64,000 nt of DNA from F23-D06 sp947165685. Its GTDB lineage: Bacteria > Bacteroidota > Bacteroidia > Bacteroidales > WCHB1-69. Position numbers and translations under genes: made by a program. The stretch is taken from NCBI GenBank assembly GCA_947165685.1, contig CAMVBK010000007.1, forward strand, positions 1 to 64,000. Reading direction: 5' to 3'. The notes below the pieces were generated by a model. The model did not search any database. It had not been told where the DNA came from and saw only the letters and a program-made list of their open reading frames with translations. Numbering within the stretch: position 1 is the first letter of the stretch; every line of letters begins with the position of its first letter. Positions 1-6,606 of this stretch are shown in pieces.

Positions 1-921
1 GAGAATCTGCCTATAGATAAGATTATTGTGTCACCCGTCAACGAGCCTGACAAGGATGAGGTGGCCAAAGTTGCCGAGTCCATACGCGAGTTTGGCCTGC
101 TCACCCCGATTACCGTCAGCCCTGTGGATGGAGGCTATCGCCTCGTGAAAGGTGCCAAACGTTTGCGTGCTGCCAGCATGGTCGGCATGACAGAGGTTGC
201 AGCCTATGTTCAGGAAGGTGCAGTGGCGGCCGACATTTCCGACATCGATGTACCACGCATCCGCAGAACCATTAACCGCTGCAAAGACGGCTACATGGAA
301 ATCGCCGACTACAACGAGCTGCTCGACGCCGCCGGCATCAGCCGCAAGAAGTCTGTGGAGGTCTCCAAGAAAGAAGATGCCCTCGCCTTCGCCAAGGAAG
401 TCGGCTGCAGCAAGGATGTGCCGTTGGTGATGAAGGTCGTGGGACCGCTGCACAAGAGCGATGTGGGCGGCGTGACCTTGGGTGTCAAGGACTTGGACAC
501 CGTGGCCAAGGAGTTCGACCGATTGATCGCCATCCCCGAGACCTACGCCGTGGAGATGTACCCGATGTTGGACGGCACAGATGTCTATATTGGCGCCATC
601 CGCGACCCGAAATTCGGCCATCAGATCTTCTTCGGTTTGGGCGGCATCTTCATCGAGGTGCTGAAGGACGTGCAGAGCGCACTGGTTCCCATCACCGCAG
701 ACGAAGCCAAGGAGATGCTCACGAAACTGCGCGGCTACAAAATCCTGCAGGGCGTGCGCGGCCAAGAGCCCGTCAACCTCGACCTTTACGCCGACCAGAT
801 TGCCCGCGTGAGCGCGTTGGTGCAGGCCGCTCCCGAAATCGCGGAGATGGACCTCAACCCGCTGTTGGGCAACCAGCGCTACGTCACCGCCGTCGATGCC
901 CGCATCCGGTTGGAAAAATAA
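1..921 (+). CDS. ADP-forming acyl-CoA synthetase, ATP-grasp part, with a ParB-like segment (5' end outside window)
   Basis: The frame is open from base 1 to the TAA at 919-921, so the true start lies upstream and the GTG at 28 is not a start. Codons ~1-75 resemble a ParB/sulfiredoxin-like domain: VAESIREFGLLTPITV followed by GAKRLRAA, close to the ParB box GERRLRAA. Codons ~95-305 are an ATP-grasp domain of the NDP-forming acetate/acyl-CoA ligase family: VMKVVGPLHKSDVGGV, FFGLGGIFIEVLKD and a terminal AEMDLNPLL. The family makes ATP from acyl-CoA, ADP and phosphate. The CoA-binding alpha part is presumably upstream, out of sight. A ParB-like segment between the alpha and beta parts is unexpected to me. 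The last 14 codons recur at 2341-2382 and 3676-3717. I am confident of the ATP-grasp domain, less so of the ParB-like segment. Confidence 0.8.
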   Translation, partial: ENLPIDKIIVSPVNEPDKDEVAKVAESIREFGLLTPITVSPVDGGYRLVKGAKRLRAASMVGMTEVAAYVQEGAVAADISDIDVPRIRRTINRCKDGYMEIADYNELLDAAGISRKKSVEVSKKEDALAFAKEVGCSKDVPLVMKVVGPLHKSDVGGVTLGVKDLDTVAKEFDRLIAIPETYAVEMYPMLDGTDVYIGAIRDPKFGHQIFFGLGGIFIEVLKDVQSALVPITADEAKEMLTKLRGYKILQGVRGQEPVNLDLYADQIARVSALVQAAPEIAEMDLNPLLGNQRYVTAVDARIRLEK

Positions 922-949
922 TCGCGAAACCATAGCGGAAAATGCGGAA

Positions 950-990
950 AAGCGCGGAAACCTTCAGGGATTCCGCGCTTATTCGTTTCA
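950..990 (+). terminator. hairpin after the acyl-CoA synthetase gene
   Basis: A perfect 10-bp stem (950-959 with 971-980, AAGCGCGGAA/TTCCGCGCTT) and an 11-base loop lies 28 bases after the stop codon. Only a weak T-rich tail follows. The stretch before it repeats GCGGAAAA-like units. Probably the native 3' end of the transcript. Confidence 0.5.
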
Positions 991-1079
991 GGTATCATCT
1001 GAATTATTTTGTTATCAGATATTTACAAATAAATTTTAATAAAGCGTCAGGTTGTTAGCCCGTCATAACAAAAAAAGTG

Positions 1080-1087
1080 TATTTTTG
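1080..1087 (+). promoter_or_regulatory. Bacteroidota -7 element, with a leader hairpin downstream
   Basis: TATTTTTG fits TAnnTTTG. No -33 TTG is seen at the usual distance, so this is a weak call. The leader before the NYN gene contains an 8-bp inverted repeat (GCGTGCCC at 1113-1120, GGGCACGC at 1156-1163) with a smaller nested hairpin inside. Confidence 0.4.
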
Positions 1088-1190
1088 CGGCCATGATTAT
1101 ACTCATGGCTACGCGTGCCCGATAGCGCAATCTTTCCTGCGTTAATCTTGATAATGGGCACGCCAAACCACGAGTTTTATTGTTAACCTT

Positions 1191-1917
1191 ATGAAAAACA
1201 AAAATAGCAATTTACCCCCACTGAGGATTGCCGTTTTGATTGACGGCGGTTTTTTTATCAAACGATTCAATGCCTTATACAATAAGGGAGGTGACATGTC
1301 CGCAGAAGAGGTTGCGCATGCAATGTAACACCATGGCACACTCACACGTAGGCAACAACAATATTCTTTACCGAATATTTTACTACGATTGTATGCCTCT
1401 CGAGAAGAAGTTCCACAATCCGATTTCAAAGCGAGTGGTGGATTTCAGCAAGACAAAAGAATGTCTTTTCAGAAAAGCTCTTTTTGAAGAACTGAAGAAA
1501 AAACGTAAGGTAGCTTTGCGTCTCGGTTCTGTGAAAGAAAACGGACAATGGCAAATTTATCCGGCCAAAGTGAAAGAACTTATAAAAGGAGATATTAGCG
1601 TGGACGATTTAACCGAAAACGATGTGTATTTGAACATCAGACAGAAGAGCATAGATATGAAAATCGGCGTTGACATTGCTTCGTTGTCTTTGAAACGTTT
1701 TGTTGACACTATAGTTCTCTTTTCTGGCGACGCAGACTTCGTCCCAGCCGCAAAACTTGCTCGCCGAGAAGGTGTTGATTTCATTCTTGATCCAATGAAC
1801 GCCAATGTTGACCCGCAATTATTCGAGCATATTGACGGTATGAAAAGCGTTATCCCACCAAATACAAACAATCGAAAGAAGCAAAAACAAGCAAGACAAA
1901 AAACAGACACAAAGTGA
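1191..1917 (+). pseudogene. NYN/LabA-like PIN-fold nuclease gene, frameshifted
   Basis: An ATG at 1191 opens a frame with the NYN N-terminus (LRIAVLIDGGFFIKRF) that ends at TAA 1326. The rest of the domain continues in the +1 frame from about 1324 to the TGA at 1915-1917 (RIFYYDCMPLEKKF, then VLFSGDADFVPAAKLARREG). Skipping one base near 1323 joins the parts into one protein of about 241 residues with both acidic motifs (IDG and SGDADF). NYN proteins are PIN-fold, metal-dependent, presumed RNases. The tail is basic (NNRKKQKQARQK). The break may be a real inactivating mutation, a sequencing error or programmed frameshifting; no obvious slippery run lies at the join. The gene sits in the first of two accessory units bounded by copies of the upstream gene's 3' end. 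Confidence 0.75.
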
Positions 1918-1967
1918 TCATTCGTTCTTCTCTCCGATTGCATTATTCAAGTACTCTTGTAAGATAA

Positions 1968-2132
1968 TATTTTGGAATACGGCCTAGTTTACGTTTTCGT
2001 ATTAACGATCATTGGGATATTTCTGCCGACATCGGGTTACTTGGAGCCCAATACACCTATTCTGTTGGGTGGAGACCTGCTTTTGGCATTACTGCAACAA
2101 GTGCAGGTCTGTGTTTTGCTTATCGCTTTTAA
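1968..2132 (+). pseudogene. C-terminal remnant of an outer-membrane beta-barrel protein
   Basis: After an in-frame stop (1965-1967) the frame reads about 54 residues with alternating strand-like character: RPSLRFRINDHWDISADIG, then LLGAQYTYSVGW, ending GLCFAYRF before TAA at 2130-2132. The final aromatic residue and the pattern are typical of the last strands of Bacteroidota outer-membrane barrels. No start or signal peptide is present, so it is read as a decayed fragment. Other frames here also give short ORFs that resemble no protein. Confidence 0.5.
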
Positions 2133-2146
2133 CATTTTCAATCGGC

Positions 2147-2403
2147 TTGTTGTGTTCCTCCTACACAGAGAGTGCGATGCACAAATATGCTAAAGTGATG
2201 TTTTTGTTTCCCGACGCTCGGAAGCGTCGGCTCCTACGTGCCGGCTCGCCCAAATAACAATCAACAAGGATGGTCTCTATCCTATTGTTTCGATAAAACC
2301 GCAGGGATGCGGTTTGCTCCCAAACCGCCACAACCCGCGGTACGTCACCGCCGTCGATGCCCGCATCCGGTTGGAGAAATAATCGCGGAAAACATAGCGG
2401 AAA
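2147..2403 (+). repeat. structured direct repeat, copy 1, ending in a copy of the acyl-CoA synthetase 3' end
   Basis: About 240 bases match 3481-3717 closely. Inside are two hairpins: 2211-2230 (stem CCGACGCT/AGCGTCGG, loop CGGA) and 2296-2315 (stem AAACCGCA/TGCGGTTT, GNRA-type loop GGGA). The end, 2341-2382, repeats the last 14 codons and stop of the gene at 1-921 with about one mismatch, and similarity continues about 20 bases past the stop. Confidence 0.85.
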
Positions 2404-2440
2404 CCAAGCAGGGCTGTCGCAATGCGGCAGCCCTGCTTGG
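2402..2440. terminator. strong hairpin after repeat copy 1
   Basis: A perfect 14-bp inverted repeat (2402-2415 with 2427-2440, CAAGCAGGGCTG/CAGCCCTGCTTG plus ends) has a short loop. No T-run follows, so termination is uncertain. It occupies the same place relative to the duplicated gene end as the hairpins at 950 and 3742 but is unrelated in sequence. Confidence 0.5.
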
Positions 2441-2508
2441 TCATAAACAATTGTTCGATTATTCATTTCCGAAAAAAATAAAAGCCATACTGTGTGATAA
2501 AAAATTTA

Positions 2509-2516
2509 TATCTTTG
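2509..2516 (+). promoter_or_regulatory. Bacteroidota -7 element for the secreted-protein gene
   Basis: TATCTTTG fits TAnnTTTG exactly and lies about 95 bases before the ATG at 2612. No clear TTG is found 19-21 bases upstream. Confidence 0.45.
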
Positions 2517-2611
2517 CAGCGATGTAACTTTCAGAACTTGATGAAAAGGACATCGCTAGAATTGGCGGAACATCGTGGGAATGGTGTATTTAATCTTAAA
2601 ATATCCAGATT

Positions 2612-3394
2612 ATGAAAAAAAATCTACTTCTCCCCTTCTTCATCGCCGCTTTGTTGCTCTCTGCCTTGAAGTGCGAAGCCCAAATGTCACTCGAGTTAAA
2701 AACAATCAAAGTCAACAATCTTAACCGGTGGACGAATCGTAAAGCCGATCCGACATATTTGCAAAATAGAGGTATGGTTTTGTCAGGCATATCGGTCTAT
2801 GTAACAGCTGAATTGACCAACACGAATGATGCCACTCTGTATTTCAGCGAGGAGGAGGGCGTCGGCAGAGAGAATATCCGGTTGGCTTTGTACTTTTACG
2901 AAATAGGCTCCGGATGGAAAAAAATGTATTTATACGACCCACGCTCGTTTGATTTCAACGTCTTTCCGGAAATCAAGTCCCTCGCTCCTGGCGAAAGCAT
3001 AACTATGGAAGCGGGTGTTGCCTTTCCTGCCAATCTTTTTCAAGACATGACCCCTGTGTACTATATCTCAGGCATCGTACCTTCCTTGTATCTGGCGTTT
3101 GAGATGCCTGGACACAACCCGATAATATCGGATTTTACGGATAATGTTTTGTTGAACGGCCGGAGTATCGAATCAGAGAAGAAGAATTGCTATAATTGCG
3201 CGGAGGTAAGCATACTCGCTGATGACCTTGATAGTTTTGAAGACTTGATGATGTGGACGACTCTTGGTGCTTCCGGCTCGAATTTGATGTCATTGTATGG
3301 AGAATCCTATTTCAACTATGCGCTACTGGAGAAAGCCTTCGTCTGCAATTTGGAATTCGCCCGAAGAGAGCTCTCCATCCTCAGGCATCCTTGA
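2612..3394 (+). CDS. secreted protein of unknown function
   Basis: 260 residues. The first ~24 form a signal peptide (MKKNLLLPFFIAALLLSALK then CEAQ). The mature part is rich in strand-like segments and has the order SGISVYVTAELTNTNDATLY, then LAPGESITMEAGVAFPA, which resembles an Ig-like 'additional-charge' or carbohydrate-associated fold, but I recognise no family. Two cysteines (NCYNC) lie near residue 195. It is the only gene of the second accessory unit, between repeat copies 2147-2403 and 3481-3720, with its own promoter-like element. Probably periplasmic or outer-membrane facing; the C-terminus is not a T9SS tail. Confidence 0.7.
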   Translation: MKKNLLLPFFIAALLLSALKCEAQMSLELKTIKVNNLNRWTNRKADPTYLQNRGMVLSGISVYVTAELTNTNDATLYFSEEEGVGRENIRLALYFYEIGSGWKKMYLYDPRSFDFNVFPEIKSLAPGESITMEAGVAFPANLFQDMTPVYYISGIVPSLYLAFEMPGHNPIISDFTDNVLLNGRSIESEKKNCYNCAEVSILADDLDSFEDLMMWTTLGASGSNLMSLYGESYFNYALLEKAFVCNLEFARRELSILRHP

Positions 3395-3480
3395 TCATGA
3401 CGCACAGGGAATTTCCGCATTGTTTCCTGTTGCCCGTAGAACAATTATTCATATCCAACTGCATGTTTGCGGTCTGTTTT

Positions 3481-3720
3481 TGTTGTGTTCCTCCGGCACG
3501 GAGAGTGCGATGCACAAATATGCTAAAGTGATGTTTTTGTTTCCCGACGCTTGGAAGCGTCGGCTCCTACGTGCCGGCTCGCCCAAATAACAATCAACAA
3601 GGATGGCCTCTATCCAAGTGTTTTTGATAAAACCGCAGGAATGCGGTTTGCTCCCAAACCGCCACAACATCGCGCTACGTCACCGCCGTGGATGCCCGCA
3701 TCCGGTTGGAAAAATAATCA
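3481..3720 (+). repeat. structured direct repeat, copy 2, ending in another copy of the acyl-CoA synthetase 3' end
   Basis: Same organisation as copy 1: hairpins at 3544-3563 (loop TGGA) and 3630-3649 (loop GGAA). The stems are identical to copy 1 while the tetraloops vary, and the GNRA type is kept in the second. CGCTACGTCACC from 3673 to TAA 3715-3717 repeats the end of the gene at 1-921 with about one mismatch. Confidence 0.85.
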
Positions 3721-3741
3721 CGAAGACTTTCGCAAAAACAA

Positions 3742-3778
3742 GAGGGACTGCCGCATTACGACAGTCCCTCGTTTTTTT
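3742..3778. terminator. intrinsic terminator, probably bidirectional
   Basis: Stem GAGGGACTG/CAGTCCCTC (3742-3750, 3762-3770) followed by G and seven T on the plus strand; A-rich bases precede it. It can end the cassette transcripts and, on the minus strand, the histidine kinase gene that stops at 3794. Confidence 0.75.
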
Positions 3779-3793
3779 AACCTCGTGGCCATC

Positions 3794-5008
3794 TCATCCC
3801 GCGAACGTCATCACGAAGGTGGTGTGCGGTTTCGTTCGCAACGTGAGCGTGCCACCCGAGAGCCGCATGATTTGACGCGAGATGCTCAGCCCAATGCCGG
3901 AACCGCCCTCCTTGGTCGTGAAGAACGGGATGAAGAGGCGCTCTTCCACCTCCGGAACAATGACCGGCCCGCTGTCGCTGACCTCCATGACAACATCCTC
4001 GCGCTCGTTGAGGAAAGCCCGCACCTCCACCCAGCCTCTCCCCTCTCCCAACGCCTCAACAGCGTTCTTCAACAAGTTTCCGAGCACTCGCCCGACCAAG
4101 CTCTCGTCCGCATATAAGAGCATATCCTCCGGCTCCACACTACAACGAAACTCCACCTCCCTGTTCTCCGACATTCCCTGCATCAAACGGATAGTCTGAT
4201 CAATCAGTTTTTTAACGTAAAACAATGTCGGTGAGGGTGTTGGAATATGCGTAAACTGTCTATACGACTCCACGAATCCCTCAATGCTCTTGCCCGTGGA
4301 ATGGATGACATCCAACCCTTTGTAGAGCTCAGAATCCTTGTCGGAAACTAACGCACGAAGACTTTCACTCAACGAGGTGACCGGGCTCAGGGCATTCATA
4401 ATCTCATGCGTCAGAACGCGAGTCAGCGACACCCACGAATCTATCTCCTTATTATCCAACTCATTATGAATATCATTCACCGCCATGACACGAATATTCC
4501 GCTCTTGGATACGACTTTGGGAGATGTTCAGGGAGAGCTGACGCGGGATCTCGCCGTCATGCAAGGTGATGGTGCGGGTGTCACCCTCCGCCGAAACGAG
4601 CAGAACATCGGCCAGTCCCTCACTCACCCGGTCTAACTGCCGCAAATGGGTGAGTACCGGCAATCCGAAAAGCGACAACGCCGCGCTATTGGTCTGCGTC
4701 ACGAAGCCCTGCTCATCGTAGGCGACAATCCCGGTACGCACACTCTCCAGAATCAGCGCGTAGTAACGCTCCTTGTCGATGGTCTCCTGCCGCGTGCGCT
4801 CCAACATCTCTCGAATCCGGTTCAGCGATTCGGCCATCACCCGATCGCTGTGCCTGCGGTCATCCTCCGGAAACGAAAAGCTGAAGTCGCCGCCTGCCAC
4901 CGCCTCCGACAAGAACCTGATACGCCCGGAGTTGCGACGGTTGCGACGAACCAGCACGTAAGCCGTAACGCCCCACGCAAGGAGAATTGCTATCGTTATT
5001 ACTACCAT
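3794..5008 (-). CDS. membrane sensor histidine kinase, NtrB/AtoS-like
   Basis: 404 residues. One N-terminal membrane helix (residues ~2-20), a HAMP/PAS-like middle (~60-175), then a dimerisation domain with the H-box LTRVLTHEIMNALSPV (His ~201). An HATPase domain follows: GNLLKNAVEAL (N box), EVSDSGPVIVPE, FFTTKEGGSGIGLSISRQI. This is the NtrB-type arrangement, expected to phosphorylate the sigma-54 activator encoded 110 bases upstream (5119-6450). The stimulus cannot be read from the sequence. A large periplasmic sensor is absent, so sensing is probably by the PAS-like region or membrane. The pair is transcribed regulator first, then kinase, and ends at the hairpin 3742-3778. Confidence 0.9.
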   Translation of the reverse strand: MVVITIAILLAWGVTAYVLVRRNRRNSGRIRFLSEAVAGGDFSFSFPEDDRRHSDRVMAESLNRIREMLERTRQETIDKERYYALILESVRTGIVAYDEQGFVTQTNSAALSLFGLPVLTHLRQLDRVSEGLADVLLVSAEGDTRTITLHDGEIPRQLSLNISQSRIQERNIRVMAVNDIHNELDNKEIDSWVSLTRVLTHEIMNALSPVTSLSESLRALVSDKDSELYKGLDVIHSTGKSIEGFVESYRQFTHIPTPSPTLFYVKKLIDQTIRLMQGMSENREVEFRCSVEPEDMLLYADESLVGRVLGNLLKNAVEALGEGRGWVEVRAFLNEREDVVMEVSDSGPVIVPEVEERLFIPFFTTKEGGSGIGLSISRQIMRLSGGTLTLRTKPHTTFVMTFAG

Positions 5009-5044
5009 TTCTATTCGTTATTGTGCTAAGAATCGTTTCCGCTC

Positions 5045-5084
5045 TCCCTGGATTGACACATGTCATACTTTCAACCCACTGGGG
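5045..5084 (+). repeat. diverged copy of dispersed repeat family 2
   Basis: TCCCTGGATTGACACATGTC and the following CTTTCAACCC resemble the blocks at 22903-22942 and 35772-35811, with several mismatches. It fills the gap between the regulator and kinase genes. Confidence 0.4.
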
Positions 5085-5118
5085 AGATGCATCCTGTCAT
5101 CGTCCCCAACCGTCCCGC

Positions 5119-6450
5119 TTAGATTCCGTACTTCTTCATCTTATTATATAGAGTCTGCCGAGTGATGCCGAGGGTGGCGGCCACTGCGGTGAGATTGCCG
5201 CCGCATTGGGTAATGCACTTTCGGATCATCTCCACCTCCATCTCTTCCAACGTAGTGATTTCATGGGCGTTATCCATCGCAATTGGGGTCGTCAACCTGA
5301 AATCCCGCGCCTGCAACTCGCCCCCCTCGCTAACGATGACCGCATGTTCCACAACATGTTCCAGCTCGCGGATGTTGCCGTACCACGGATGTTCCATCAG
5401 CTTGCGGACAGCTTCGGAACTCAGTTTGAGGCCCGATTTTCGGTATTTTTCGGCGAAAATCTCCACAAAGCGGTCAGCGAAAGGCAGAATGTCATCGCGA
5501 CGGTTGCGCAACGGCGGGATCTCCAAATGGATGGTGTTGACCCTATAGTAGAGATCTTCGCGGAACTCGCCGCGCATCACCTTCTCGTCAAGCTTGCGAT
5601 TAGTGGCGCACACGAGACGGAAATCCACTGGAACACTCTTGTTGCTGCCCACCCGGGTAATCGTGCGGTTTTGAAGAACCGTCAGCATCTTGGCCTGCTG
5701 CGGGAAGGGAAGGTTGCCGATCTCGTCGAGAAAAAGTGTGCCGCTATCCGCCTCTTCAATCTTGCCCGCACGATCGGCCTTCGCATCCGTGAACGCGCCC
5801 TTCACATGCCCGAACAGCTCGCTCTCGAAGAGGGTCTCCGACAGCGCACCCAAGTCCACCGTCACAAACGGTTTTCCGTGGCGAGCGGAAAGACGATGTA
5901 TCTCCTTAGCCAACAATGTTTTACCAGTACCATTCTCTCCTGTGATGAGGATGGCGGCATCCGTAGGGGCAATTTTCTCCACCATCATCCGCAACTCCTG
6001 CATCGACGCACTAACACCCCAAAACAAAGAAGAAGCCATGCCGTCCGATGACTTGGAACTCGTCTTTCCCGTTTGGCATACGCGCGTCAAGGCTGCAACG
6101 AGGCGGTCGTTGTCCCACGGTTTCACCACAAAGTCGGCGGCGCCCTCTCTCATGCCCGCCACGGCTAATTCAATGTCAGCGTATGCGGTGAAAAGCACCA
6201 CCGGCAACTCCGGGCGGAAACGTTTGACCTCCCGCAACCAAAAAAGCCCTTCGTTGCCCGTGTTGAGACCGGCAGAGAAATTCATGTCGAGCAAGATGAC
6301 ATCGGGCCGACACTGCTCAATCTGGCGCAACAACGTCACAGGCGATGGAAGCGTCACCACCTCCTCGAAAACACGCTCTAACAACAGTTTCAACGCCGCT
6401 AAAACGTTTCGATTGTCATCTACGACGATAATGGTTCCTCGTTTGTTCAT
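5119..6450 (-). CDS. sigma-54-dependent response regulator, NtrC family
   Basis: About 443 residues from the ATG at 6450; an in-frame ATG at 6471 would add seven residues. Receiver domain residues ~5-125 with acidic pair VVDDN and phospho-acceptor Asp ~55 (VILLDMNF). AAA+ domain with GENGTGKT (Walker A), ESELFGHVKGAFTDA, GTLFLDEIGNLP and the R-finger region. The C-terminal Fis-type helix-turn-helix is NLTAVAATLGITRQTLYNKM. The sigma-54 contact loop reads GAFTDA instead of the textbook GAFTGA. Partner kinase is at 3794-5008. Targets are unknown; no enhancer-like repeat was identified by eye. Confidence 0.93.
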   Translation of the reverse strand: MNKRGTIIVVDDNRNVLAALKLLLERVFEEVVTLPSPVTLLRQIEQCRPDVILLDMNFSAGLNTGNEGLFWLREVKRFRPELPVVLFTAYADIELAVAGMREGAADFVVKPWDNDRLVAALTRVCQTGKTSSKSSDGMASSLFWGVSASMQELRMMVEKIAPTDAAILITGENGTGKTLLAKEIHRLSARHGKPFVTVDLGALSETLFESELFGHVKGAFTDAKADRAGKIEEADSGTLFLDEIGNLPFPQQAKMLTVLQNRTITRVGSNKSVPVDFRLVCATNRKLDEKVMRGEFREDLYYRVNTIHLEIPPLRNRRDDILPFADRFVEIFAEKYRKSGLKLSSEAVRKLMEHPWYGNIRELEHVVEHAVIVSEGGELQARDFRLTTPIAMDNAHEITTLEEMEVEMIRKCITQCGGNLTAVAATLGITRQTLYNKMKKYGI

Positions 6451-6606
6451 TCTTCCTGTTTTGGATTCCACACCCTGTTACATCCCGTCCTCATACTTCA
6501 CAAAATCTGTGCCAAAAATAGAAAATATTTCAATATCAGTGATATATGATTACATCGGAAACATAAAGGTGTCCAAAAAAGAGACAACGGTGTATGAAAA
6601 TCACAC

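Noticed and set aside
1972..2257. Two short plus-strand ORFs after the NYN gene
   Set aside because: They overlap the barrel remnant in other frames and run into the repeat; no family resemblance.
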